Shown here: one piece after another, positions 34,962 to 42,291 of the stretch
How the letters are laid out: each line of letters starts with the position of its first letter
How positions within the stretch are numbered: the first letter of the stretch is position 1
Source of the DNA: JBDLRH01 sp039800165
GTDB taxonomy: Bacteria; Pseudomonadota; Gammaproteobacteria; Burkholderiales; Burkholderiaceae_C
Direction of reading: 5' to 3'
Length of the DNA: 64,000 nt
NCBI GenBank assembly: GCA_039800165.1
Contig: JBDLRH010000150.1
Location: 1 to 64,000, forward strand
Made by a program: the position numbers and the translations under genes
Notes under the pieces: model-generated
Told to the model about the DNA's origin: nothing
Databases searched by the model: none
Seen by the model: the letters and a program-made list of their open reading frames with translations, nothing else

Positions 34962-35699
34962 ATGACCGAAGCCCTGCTCATCCTGTCCGCCGCGATTGGC
35001 GTGCCCACCCTCGCGGCCTTGCTGCTGAGCGGACAGTTTCGCTCGCCGCGCGCGTGCCTGCTGTGCCTGGCAGCGATCGGTGCGGTGTGCGTCAACATGA
35101 TCGCCATGTCCATCGGCGCGAGCATGGGCAGCCTGACGCCAAGCCTAGAATACAACTGGCCGGGCAAGATCATCGCCATCGCGTTGACGCTGGGCATGTA
35201 CTTCCTGCTGCCGCGGCCCCTTCGCGCCGAGACCGGCATCTTTGCAATGCCAAGGGCGTCGGAGTGGAAATCAACCATCGCGGTATCGGCTGCGCTGCTG
35301 TTGACGTTCTGGGTGATCGCCTATGTGTTCCGGGACGGCAAGCCCCTCACGGGCGAGACGATCCTGTTTCAAGCCACCATGCCCGGCCTGGACGAGGAGG
35401 CGATGTACCGTGGCGTACTGCTGGCCTTGCTGGTGGGCGCATTGGGCAAGCCACTCTCGGTTGCAGGCATTCGCATCGGCTGGGGTGCGCTGCCCATCGT
35501 TGCGTTCTTCGGTCTCGCGCACGGGCTGACCGAAGGCTTGAGCGCAGAAACCCTCGTATCGATGTTCGCCGCTGCCTTCATGGGCGCGGGCCTGCTCTGG
35601 CTGAAGGAGCGAACCGCTTCAATCTGGGTCGCGGTCGTCGTGCATAACCTGGCGAACATCGGGTCGGTGACACTGAACGCACTGCCCAAGGCTGCCTGA
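34962..35699 (+). CDS. CPBP-family intramembrane metalloprotease (CAAX/ABI type)
   Basis: 245 aa, mostly hydrophobic with about seven membrane segments. The family motifs are visible: EExxxR in DEEAMYRG (Glu145, Glu146, Arg150), FxxxH in FFGLAHG (His187), and HN near the end (VVHNLAN). Members are membrane-embedded glutamate/zinc proteases or bacteriocin-immunity-like proteins. It lies between the rpoH terminator and the convergent sco gene. Its base composition is somewhat less GC-biased than its neighbours. The target is unknown. Confidence 0.85.
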   Translation: MTEALLILSAAIGVPTLAALLLSGQFRSPRACLLCLAAIGAVCVNMIAMSIGASMGSLTPSLEYNWPGKIIAIALTLGMYFLLPRPLRAETGIFAMPRASEWKSTIAVSAALLLTFWVIAYVFRDGKPLTGETILFQATMPGLDEEAMYRGVLLALLVGALGKPLSVAGIRIGWGALPIVAFFGLAHGLTEGLSAETLVSMFAAAFMGAGLLWLKERTASIWVAVVVHNLANIGSVTLNALPKAA

Positions 35700-35711
35700 A
35701 GGGCAGCGGCC

Positions 35712-36368
35712 TCAACCCTGCGCCAGCAGGATCTTCAGGTCATCGGCCAGCGCCTGCGGCCCGGTGCCGTGGCGGGTGTACAGGCGGATGCGGCCTTGCG
35801 GGTCGAAGATGAAGCTGCCCGCCGAATGGTCCAGCGTGTAGCTGGTGGGCGTCTTGCCTTCCACCTTCTTGTAGAACACCTTGAAGGCCTTGGCGGTGGC
35901 GGCCGTCTGCGCGTCGTCGCCGCGCAGCGCCAGGAAGTCGGGCGCGAAGTTGGTGACGTAGGCCTTCAGCACCTCGGCGGTGTCGCGCGCGGGGTCGAGC
36001 GTGATGAAGATGCCCTGCACCCGCTCGCCGTCCTTGCCCAGCAGCTGACGCGCCTGCGCCAGGTCGCTCATCGCGGTGGGGCACACGTCGGGGCACTGGG
36101 TGAAGCCGAAAAACACCACCACCGCCTTGCCGCGGAAGTCGGCGATGCTGCGCGTCTGGCCGTTGAAGTCGGCCAGCCGGAAATCACGCGCGTATTCGGC
36201 ACCGGTGATGTCGATGCCGCGAAACGAGGGCTTGTCTTGCGAGCAGCCGGCCAGCGCAAGGGCAGCGGTACCCACCGCTGCGCCCAGCAAGCTGCGACGC
36301 ACAGGCACGGCGCACGCTGCAGTCACGGCGGGTGAATGCGGGGCCAGACGGCGCTTGGGCAGGGTCAT
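35712..36368 (-). CDS. SCO1/SenC-family copper chaperone for cytochrome oxidase
   Basis: 218 aa lipoprotein. The lipobox is LALAGCS (Cys42). The thioredoxin-like fold carries the copper-binding CPDVCP (Cys92, Cys96) and His181 in LDHSAGSF. It delivers copper to the CuA site of cytochrome c oxidase subunit II. It ends the minus-strand oxidase locus and starts 2 bases after the ctaB stop. Despite the family name 'SenC' it is unrelated to selenoneine SenC. Confidence 0.95.
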   Translation of the reverse strand: MTLPKRRLAPHSPAVTAACAVPVRRSLLGAAVGTAALALAGCSQDKPSFRGIDITGAEYARDFRLADFNGQTRSIADFRGKAVVVFFGFTQCPDVCPTAMSDLAQARQLLGKDGERVQGIFITLDPARDTAEVLKAYVTNFAPDFLALRGDDAQTAATAKAFKVFYKKVEGKTPTSYTLDHSAGSFIFDPQGRIRLYTRHGTGPQALADDLKILLAQG

Positions 36369-36369
36369 C

Positions 36370-37284
36370 TCACAGCAGGTAGTGGTCGAGCAGCAGCGCC
36401 GCAAACAGCAGGCTCAGGTGCCACAGCGAAAAGCGGAAGGTGGCGCGCGCCAGCGTGTCGGAGTAGTTGCGCCACAGCCGCCAGCCGTACACGCAGAACC
36501 AGCCGCTCAGCACCACCGCGCTGGCCAGGTACAGCCACGAGCTCATGCCGATGATGAAAGGCAGCAGGCAGGCGGCGAACAGGATGAAGGTGTACAGCAG
36601 GATCTGCAGCCGCGTGAACTCGTTGCCATGCGTCACCGGCAGCATCGGCAGGCCCGACTTGCGGTAGTCCTCCACCCGGTACAGCGCCAGCGCCCAGAAG
36701 TGCGGCGGCGTCCACAGGAAGATGATCAGGAACAGGATGAAGGCCTCGGGGCCGACATCGCCGCGCAGCGCGGCCCAGCCCAGCACCGGCGGCATGGCGC
36801 CCGAGGCACCGCCGATCACGATGTTCTGCGGTGTCAGCGGCTTGAGGATCACGGTGTAGACCACCGCATAGCCCACAAAGGTGGCGAAGGTCAGCCACAT
36901 GGTCAGCGGGTTGATCCACATGTACAGCAGCCACGAGCCCACCGCGCACAGCAGCGCCGAGAACAGCAGCGTGTGCAGGTCCTTCAGCTCGCCCTTGGCG
37001 GTGGGCCGCCAGGCGGTGCGCTTCATGCGCGCGTCGATGCCTTTCTCGACGATGCAGTTGAAGGCCGCCGCCGCACCCGCCACCAGCCAGATGCCGATGC
37101 TGGCAATCACGATCAGCCGCCACTCGCCAAGCGTGGGCGCGCCCGGCACCGCCAGCACCATGCCGATCAGCGCGCAGAACACGATGAGCTGCACCACGCG
37201 CGGCTTGGTCAGCGCGTAGTACTGCTTCCAGCGCGAGGGCATGGCCAGCGAGGCAGCGGGGTGGGCGGGCGGCGTGGTGCTCAT
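36370..37284 (-). CDS. ctaB: Protoheme IX farnesyltransferase
   Basis: Makes heme O from heme B and farnesyl diphosphate, an early step in heme A synthesis. The 304-aa UbiA-family membrane protein shows KPRVVQLIVFCALIGM, then AAFNCIVEKGIDARMKRT and a second acidic/aromatic loop LWTPPHFWALALYRVEDYRKSGLPMLP. The start MSTTPPAHPAAS at 37284 lies 16 bases after the ctaA stop. It is also called cyoE. Confidence 0.95.
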   Translation of the reverse strand: MSTTPPAHPAASLAMPSRWKQYYALTKPRVVQLIVFCALIGMVLAVPGAPTLGEWRLIVIASIGIWLVAGAAAAFNCIVEKGIDARMKRTAWRPTAKGELKDLHTLLFSALLCAVGSWLLYMWINPLTMWLTFATFVGYAVVYTVILKPLTPQNIVIGGASGAMPPVLGWAALRGDVGPEAFILFLIIFLWTPPHFWALALYRVEDYRKSGLPMLPVTHGNEFTRLQILLYTFILFAACLLPFIIGMSSWLYLASAVVLSGWFCVYGWRLWRNYSDTLARATFRFSLWHLSLLFAALLLDHYLL

Positions 37285-37300
37285 GTCAGCGAAGTTCGCA

Positions 37301-38503
37301 TCATGCCGAAACCGCGGGGCCACCCGGCCCGCGCGAGGCGGTGCCCGAATGGCGCTCACCCTGCGCTGCGCCGTGCGCCACGCGGCTTTCTGCCAGCGCC
37401 CACACCAGCACGGTGACCAGCAGCGCCGCGCCGCCGGTGTGCAGCACCGCAGCCACGAGCGGCCAGCCCAGCACCACATTCGACAGGCCGGTGATGAACT
37501 GCAGCAATGCGATGGTGAGCAGCGCACGTGCCTGCGTCTTCAGTGCGGTGCCGCGAAGCGCCCAGCCCAGAGCGATCAGCAATGCGAACACGACATACGC
37601 AAACAGCCGGTGGGTGTAGTGGATGGCCGTGAGTGCGGCGAAGGTCAGGTGCTCGCCGCTGCCGGTCTTGCCCAGCTCGCGCCAGACCTCAAAGCCCTGG
37701 CGGAAATCCATCGGCGGCCACCACTGGCCCTGACACGCCGGGAACTCGGTGCAGGCCAGCACCGCATAGTTGGTGCTGACCCAGCCGCCCAGGGCCACCT
37801 GCATCACCACGGCAGCCAGCGTTGCCCACATCAGCGCGCGCAGGCCGCGCGAAAGCGCTGCGGTGCTGCGCTGCGCTGCCAGCTGCGACTGACGCGAGGC
37901 CTGCAGCGCCAGCAGGGCCAGCAGCCCGATGCCGCCCATCAGGTGCAGCGTGACGATGGCCGGGAACAGCTTCATCGTCACCGTCAGCGCGCCGAACGCG
38001 CCCTGCATGCACACCCAGACGAGCGTGAAGGTGGGCCACCACGGGCTGAGCACCGCAGCGCGTGCTTCTGCACCTGCACGGCGGTGCTGCACCCATGCAA
38101 TCACCGTCAGCGCGATGATCAGCACGCCCACGCCGGTGGCAAGGTATCGGTGGATCATCTCGATCCAGGCCTTGCTGAAGGTCACCGGGCCGGTGGGCAT
38201 CGCGGTCTGCGCGGCGTGGATTTCGTCCTTGGCACCGATCGGGCTGGCGCTACCGTAGCAGCCCGGCCAGTCGGGGCAGCCCAGGCCGGAATCGGTGAGG
38301 CGCGTGAAGGCGCCAAACAGCACCAAATCAAATGTGAGGAACAGGGTTAACACGGTGAGCGCCTGCAGCCGGCGCGAGCCGCCCTGCCCGCGGTCGCCGC
38401 GGTGGCGCCAGCCGATCCACACCAGCGGCCCGAGCGCGATCAGCACGCCCAGCAGCATCAGCCGCGCCAGCGGTGCCAGGTCGTACAGGGGTTGTGTCTC
38501 CAT
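37301..38503 (-). CDS. ctaA: Heme A synthase (COX15/CtaA family)
   Basis: Oxidises the heme O methyl group to give heme A. The 400-aa protein has about eight membrane helices. Conserved histidine-bearing helices are IEMIHRYLATGVGVLIIALTV, IVTLHLMGGIGLLALL, AIHYTHRLFAYVVFALL and AAVLHTGGAALLVTV. The loop RLTDSGLGCPDWPGCYG with paired Cys is typical. The start METQPLYDLAPLARL is at 38503. Confidence 0.95.
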   Translation of the reverse strand: METQPLYDLAPLARLMLLGVLIALGPLVWIGWRHRGDRGQGGSRRLQALTVLTLFLTFDLVLFGAFTRLTDSGLGCPDWPGCYGSASPIGAKDEIHAAQTAMPTGPVTFSKAWIEMIHRYLATGVGVLIIALTVIAWVQHRRAGAEARAAVLSPWWPTFTLVWVCMQGAFGALTVTMKLFPAIVTLHLMGGIGLLALLALQASRQSQLAAQRSTAALSRGLRALMWATLAAVVMQVALGGWVSTNYAVLACTEFPACQGQWWPPMDFRQGFEVWRELGKTGSGEHLTFAALTAIHYTHRLFAYVVFALLIALGWALRGTALKTQARALLTIALLQFITGLSNVVLGWPLVAAVLHTGGAALLVTVLVWALAESRVAHGAAQGERHSGTASRGPGGPAVSA

Positions 38504-38540
38504 CACGGTGTGCCCGGTTGCGTCAGCGGCATCGGCAGCA

Positions 38541-39290
38541 TCAGCGGCCGGCGCGGTCCCACGAGTTGGCGGCGCGCAGCAACCGCTCGAGGTCGCGCTT
38601 GATCTTGCCCGCGGCCTGCACATCCACCGCCACGTCGTCGCGCAGCGCCGGGAAGCGCATCATCCAGCGGCCCATCGGGTCGACCAGGTACAGGTGGTCA
38701 GCGAGCTGCCGCCCTGCCGCCGGGGCCAGCCATGCAGCCAGCTGCGAACCGTCGACCCGCAGCACCGTGCCCTGCGCCAGCGCGGGCTTGAGTGCCTCGG
38801 GCACCGGGGCATCGTCGCTGACCAGCCAGATCCAGTCCAGCCGGTCCTTCTCGCGGCCCAGCCCTTCGCGCAGCTGGCGCTGCAGGTACAGGTGGCGCTC
38901 GCAGCGCGCGTCGCAAGCGCCACCGCCCACGCTGACCAGCAGCCACTGGTCGCGCAGCGAGGCCAGCGGCACCGGCGCGCCCTGCAGCGTGATCGCGTTG
39001 ACCGCCGGCAGGTTGCGCTGCGGATCGATCAGCTCGCCGTGGTTGCGCTTGGCTTCCGGGCGGATCACGTAGTAGGTGAAGTACGAGGCGATGACCGGCG
39101 CGGCACACACCAGCATCACCAGCAGCATGCGCAGGCGGCCCACGCGGGTCTGGCGCTGCGAGGCATCAATGGCGTCGCGCGCATCGGGCATGGAGTGAAC
39201 CGTCAGGCCCAGCGGCGCGTCGTCGGGCGCGCGCGGCGCAGCCGGCTCAGGTGCGCCGGCGCCGGGGGACGATGAACTGGAACCAGACAT
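38541..39290 (-). CDS. Conserved membrane protein of the cytochrome oxidase locus
   Basis: About 249 aa. One transmembrane helix is clear (RMLLVMLVCAAPVIASYFTYYVI), with a soluble domain behind it. That domain holds VSVGGGACDARCERHLYLQRQLREGLGREKDR, whose Cys pair and thioredoxin-like layout (WLLVSVGGG...DPMGRWMMRFP) resemble a SCO-type fold. An assembly role is therefore likely. The start at 39290 overlaps SURF1 by 44 bases; starts further in are possible. It sits between SURF1 and ctaA, a position shared with many Burkholderiales. Confidence 0.75.
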   Translation of the reverse strand: MSGSSSSSPGAGAPEPAAPRAPDDAPLGLTVHSMPDARDAIDASQRQTRVGRLRMLLVMLVCAAPVIASYFTYYVIRPEAKRNHGELIDPQRNLPAVNAITLQGAPVPLASLRDQWLLVSVGGGACDARCERHLYLQRQLREGLGREKDRLDWIWLVSDDAPVPEALKPALAQGTVLRVDGSQLAAWLAPAAGRQLADHLYLVDPMGRWMMRFPALRDDVAVDVQAAGKIKRDLERLLRAANSWDRAGR

Positions 39291-40014
39291 AGAGGATGAG
39301 GACCAGGGCGCTGAGCCCGAACCACTGGAATGCGTAGCCGTAGTGCTTGTCGACGCCGCTGGCGATGTCAGGCCAGTCGCGCCGCAAGCCTTGCGACGCC
39401 TCGCCTGTTTCGAGCAGCGCGCCCGGGCGCACGTCGAGCCGGTGCTCACGCGCGTGCGCCGCGATGTCCAGATTGTGCGCGATGGGCGAAGACCCCAAAG
39501 GCAGCGCAGCAGTGTCGCGCGCGCCGTCCTTGGCAGACGCGAGCTCGAACATGCGCGAAGGCGCGGCAGCCAGCCGGCCCGTCACCTCCACCCGGCCTTC
39601 GGGCGTTGCCACCGGCGGCAGCCGCGTGGGCTGCACCAGGTCGCGCGGCGCCCAGCCACGCTGCACCCACAGCACGCCGCGCGCCGGCGCCTCCAGCTCC
39701 AGCGGCGTGAGCACGAAAAAGCCCGCCCGGCCCTGCAGGCTGCGGTTGTCGAGGAACACGGTGTGCTCGGGCAGCCAGCGTCCCGCCAGGCGCACGCGGC
39801 GCTGCACTTCGGCCAGCGGGTCGCTCAGTGCGGCATAGCCACGGTTGTCGAGCTCCGGGCGCTGGCGCTGCTGCTCGATCTGCTGCTGGATCGCCAGCTT
39901 TTGCGCGGCCCGCGACAGCTGCCACATGCCCAGCGAGGCCGTGCCCGCGGCAGCCGCGAAGGCCGCCAGCGCGATCAACCATCGGCGCCAGGCCAAAGAC
40001 CCGCCGGGCTTCAC
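39247..40014 (-). CDS. SURF1-family cytochrome oxidase biogenesis protein
   Basis: About 255 aa with an N-terminal and a C-terminal transmembrane helix (WLIALAAFAAAAGTASLGMWQL and YAFQWFGLSALVLILYVWFQF), the typical SURF1 topology. It also has the conserved GRWLPEHTVFLDNR and VQRGWAPRD motifs. SURF1 helps insert heme A into subunit I. The GTG at 40014 (VKPGGSLAWRRW) is favoured, as the frame continues upstream without a clear start. It begins only 15 bases from the oppositely oriented DUF2909 gene. Confidence 0.9.
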   Translation of the reverse strand: MKPGGSLAWRRWLIALAAFAAAAGTASLGMWQLSRAAQKLAIQQQIEQQRQRPELDNRGYAALSDPLAEVQRRVRLAGRWLPEHTVFLDNRSLQGRAGFFVLTPLELEAPARGVLWVQRGWAPRDLVQPTRLPPVATPEGRVEVTGRLAAAPSRMFELASAKDGARDTAALPLGSSPIAHNLDIAAHAREHRLDVRPGALLETGEASQGLRRDWPDIASGVDKHYGYAFQWFGLSALVLILYVWFQFIVPRRRRT

Positions 40015-40029
40015 CGGATAATCCCCGAC

Positions 40030-40254
40030 ATGGGATACCTTGTCGCGCTGGCCTTTGTGGCCATCCTTGCCAGCCTGGGCGCTGCGCTGCTGTTCATGCT
40101 CAAGGACGGCCGCGACGGCAAGGCCAAGACCAGCAACATGGCGCGTGCGCTGGCCTTCCGGGTGGGCTTCTCGATCCTGCTGTTCCTGTGCGTGCTGCTC
40201 GCCTGGTGGCTCGGCTGGATCCAGCCCACCGGCATTCCGGCCAGCGGCCGCTGA
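40030..40254 (+). CDS. DUF2909 twin-transmembrane protein
   Basis: 74 aa: MGYLVALAFVAILASLGAAL is the first helix, and a second follows (FSILLFLCVLLAWWLGWI) after a charged loop, KDGRDGKAKTSN. Such small proteins are commonly found between the oxidase subunit III and SURF1 genes, and a role in oxidase assembly is assumed. It runs against the rest of the oxidase locus, starting 15 bases from SURF1 and ending near the ctaE terminator. Confidence 0.85.
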   Translation: MGYLVALAFVAILASLGAALLFMLKDGRDGKAKTSNMARALAFRVGFSILLFLCVLLAWWLGWIQPTGIPASGR

Positions 40255-40300
40255 ACACACCCCGCCCACTGCGCCCCTTGCGCAAGACGTGCGGGCGCAC

Positions 40301-40324
40301 AAAAAAGGCGCCTCGCGGCGCCTT
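40301..40324 (-). terminator. Rho-independent terminator after ctaE
   Basis: AAGGCGCC (40305-40312) pairs with GGCGCCTT (40317-40324) around TCGC. On the minus strand the stem is followed by a run of six T, so it ends transcripts from ctaC-ctaE. Confidence 0.88.
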
Positions 40325-40354
40325 GTGTGCGGAACGGTGTGCCCGCCGTGGCCA

Positions 40355-41233
40355 TCACATCCAGTAGACGAGGATGTACAGGCCCAGCCACACCACGTCC
40401 ACGAAGTGCCAGTACCACGCCGCGCCCTCGAAGCCGAAGTGGCGGTCGGCGGTGAAGTGGCCCTTTTGCAGGCGCAGCGTGATGAACAGCAGCATCAGCA
40501 TGCCGACGAACACGTGAAAGCCGTGGAAGCCGGTCAGCATGAAGAAGGTCGAACCGAAGATGCCCGAGCTGAGCTTGAGGTTCAGGTCGGTGTAGGCGTG
40601 GTAGTACTCGTAGCCTTGCACGAACAGGAAGGTCAGGCCCAGCAGCACCGTGATCCACATGTAGGCGATCGTCTTGCTGCGGTTGTTCTCGCGCAGGGCG
40701 TGGTGCGCGATCGTGAGCGTGACGCCCGAGGTCAGCAGCAGCGCGGTGTTGATGGTGGGCAGCCAGAACGGGCCCATGGTCTGGAACGGCTCGACGATGC
40801 CCGCCGGCGACGCGGTGGCGCCGGCGGCGATGCTCGGCCACACCGCCTTGAAGTCGGGCCACAGCAGCGCGTTTTCGAGGCTGCCGAGTGCGGGCACCGA
40901 ATGCGCGCGGGCCCACCACAGGGCAGAGAAGAAGGCGCCGAAGAACATCACCTCCGAGAAGATGAACCAGCTCATGCTCCAGCGGTAGGAGATGTCGATC
41001 TTGTGGCCGTACTGGCCGCCTTCGCTTTCGCGGATGGCTTCGCTGAACCACTGGTACAGCACCACCAGCCACCAGGCCAGGCCAAAGAACAGCGAATACA
41101 TGCCCCAGCCGGCGCCGTTGATCCACTGGCCGGCGCCAAGGATCACGAAGAACAGGCCGATGGCGGCCATGACCGGATGGCGCGAGGAATGGGGCACGTA
41201 GTAGTAAGGGGTGCCGTGCGCGGTGGAACTCAT
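40355..41233 (-). CDS. ctaE: Cytochrome c oxidase subunit III
   Basis: 292 aa, seven hydrophobic helices. Family motifs are HPVMAAIGLFFVILG, SMSWFIFSEVMFFGAFF, EPFQTMGPFWLPTINTALLL and TGFHGFHVFVG, with FEGAAWYWHFVDVVWLGLYILVYW at the C-terminus. It is part of the aa3-type oxidase core in the inner membrane. It is followed by a strong terminator, so the assembly genes further along probably use another promoter. Confidence 0.97.
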   Translation of the reverse strand: MSSTAHGTPYYYVPHSSRHPVMAAIGLFFVILGAGQWINGAGWGMYSLFFGLAWWLVVLYQWFSEAIRESEGGQYGHKIDISYRWSMSWFIFSEVMFFGAFFSALWWARAHSVPALGSLENALLWPDFKAVWPSIAAGATASPAGIVEPFQTMGPFWLPTINTALLLTSGVTLTIAHHALRENNRSKTIAYMWITVLLGLTFLFVQGYEYYHAYTDLNLKLSSGIFGSTFFMLTGFHGFHVFVGMLMLLFITLRLQKGHFTADRHFGFEGAAWYWHFVDVVWLGLYILVYWM

Positions 41234-41278
41234 TGCTTCTCCTGACTCTCTCTCAATCGTTGTGCGGCCTGCGTGGCG

Positions 41279-41494
41279 TCAGCCCGCCACCCAGTGGACC
41301 AATGCAATCAGCCCGCCGACGAACAGCAGCGCGCCGGCAATGCCGACCGCGATGATGTGTACCGGGTTGGCCTGTGCAAGGTCCTGCCTGTATTCACTGT
41401 TCTTGCGGATGCCCACAAAAGACCACGCCACCATGCGGATGGTGCGGCCGATCGAGGACGGGGCGCGTGGCGGGGTCACGGGCGCGTGGCTCAT
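41279..41494 (-). CDS. DUF2970 small membrane protein
   Basis: 71 aa with one strong helix (IIAVGIAGALLFVGGLIALVHWV) and the family motif AWSFVGIRKNSEY. The ATG at 41494 overlaps the ctaG stop (ATGA). DUF2970 genes are regularly found between ctaG and ctaE in betaproteobacteria; function is unproven. Confidence 0.88.
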   Translation of the reverse strand: MSHAPVTPPRAPSSIGRTIRMVAWSFVGIRKNSEYRQDLAQANPVHIIAVGIAGALLFVGGLIALVHWVAG

Positions 41495-42117
41495 GAACGC
41501 TCCTGCGCCGCGACGGCTTGCGCGCGTGCGTCTGCAGCCGGTGCGGCGGCCGACGATGCGGGCGCCGGCGGCGTCTTGCCGCCCACCTCGAAGAAGGTGT
41601 ACGACAGCGTGATGGTGGTGACGTCTTTCGACAGCTTCGGATCGATCACGAAAGCCACCGGCCACTGCTTCTTCTCGCCCGGCTCCAGCGTGTACTGGTT
41701 GAAGCAGAAGCACTCGAGCTTGTTGAAGTGGCCGCTGGCCTGCTTGGGCGCATAACTGGGGATGGCTTGCGCGGCCATGCGGCGGTTCTGCACGTTCTGG
41801 AACTCGTACATCACCGTGGCCAGTTCGCCCGGATGCACCTGGATCGAACGCTGCGCGGGGCGGAACTCCCACGGGCCGCGGCTGTTGGCGTCGAACTCCA
41901 CCGTGATCAGCCGCGTCTTGTCGACCTGCGTGTTGGCCGCATCGCGCGCCTTGGTGGCACCAGGCAGCTGCTTCTCGCCAAGCGCCAGGATGTTGATGCC
42001 GGTGACTTCGCAGATGGCGCGATAGATCGGCACCAGCGCGTAGCCGAAGGCGAACATGCCGGCCGTGACCACGGCCAGCTTCCCCACCATGCGGAAGTTC
42101 TCGCGACGCATGCCCAT
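41491..42117 (-). CDS. ctaG: Cytochrome c oxidase assembly protein CtaG (Cox11)
   Basis: 208 aa copper chaperone that supplies CuB of subunit I. It has an N-terminal helix (VVTAGMFAFGYALVPIYRAICEVTG) and a periplasmic Cox11 domain with the copper-binding LECFCFNQ. FDANSRGPWEFRP and PVAFVIDP are typical. The C-terminal tail is Ala-rich and lies outside the conserved domain. It starts 24 bases after the 37-aa small gene. Confidence 0.95.
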   Translation of the reverse strand: MGMRRENFRMVGKLAVVTAGMFAFGYALVPIYRAICEVTGINILALGEKQLPGATKARDAANTQVDKTRLITVEFDANSRGPWEFRPAQRSIQVHPGELATVMYEFQNVQNRRMAAQAIPSYAPKQASGHFNKLECFCFNQYTLEPGEKKQWPVAFVIDPKLSKDVTTITLSYTFFEVGGKTPPAPASSAAAPAADARAQAVAAQERS

Positions 42118-42141
42118 GCCGGTTCGTCCTGTGCCTGGCCT

Positions 42142-42255
42142 TCAGCCGCCGAGCAGCACCATGCGCGCCATGAACCCGAGGAAGAACACCAGCGCCACCG
42201 AGCCCAGGATCAGGCCCAGGCGCCGGTTGCTGCGTTTTTGCTCGGGGGAGACCAT
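42142..42255 (-). CDS. Cytochrome oxidase small assembly protein (37 aa)
   Basis: A short gene with start ATG at 42255 and stop at 42142. It encodes a basic head (MVSPEQKRSNRRLG) and one transmembrane helix (LILGSVALVFFLGFMARMVLL). It lies between ctaD and ctaG, where many Burkholderiales carry such a gene. It is too short for usual gene calling, but its position and composition support it. Confidence 0.75.
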   Translation of the reverse strand: MVSPEQKRSNRRLGLILGSVALVFFLGFMARMVLLGG

Positions 42256-42291
42256 GTCGCGTCAGGCTTCAGCGGCAGCGCGGGGGCCGGA

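Noticed and set aside
35712..36368. Linking the 'SenC' family name of the SCO gene to selenoneine SenC
   Set aside because: It is a SCO1 copper chaperone with CPDVCP; the shared name is a coincidence.
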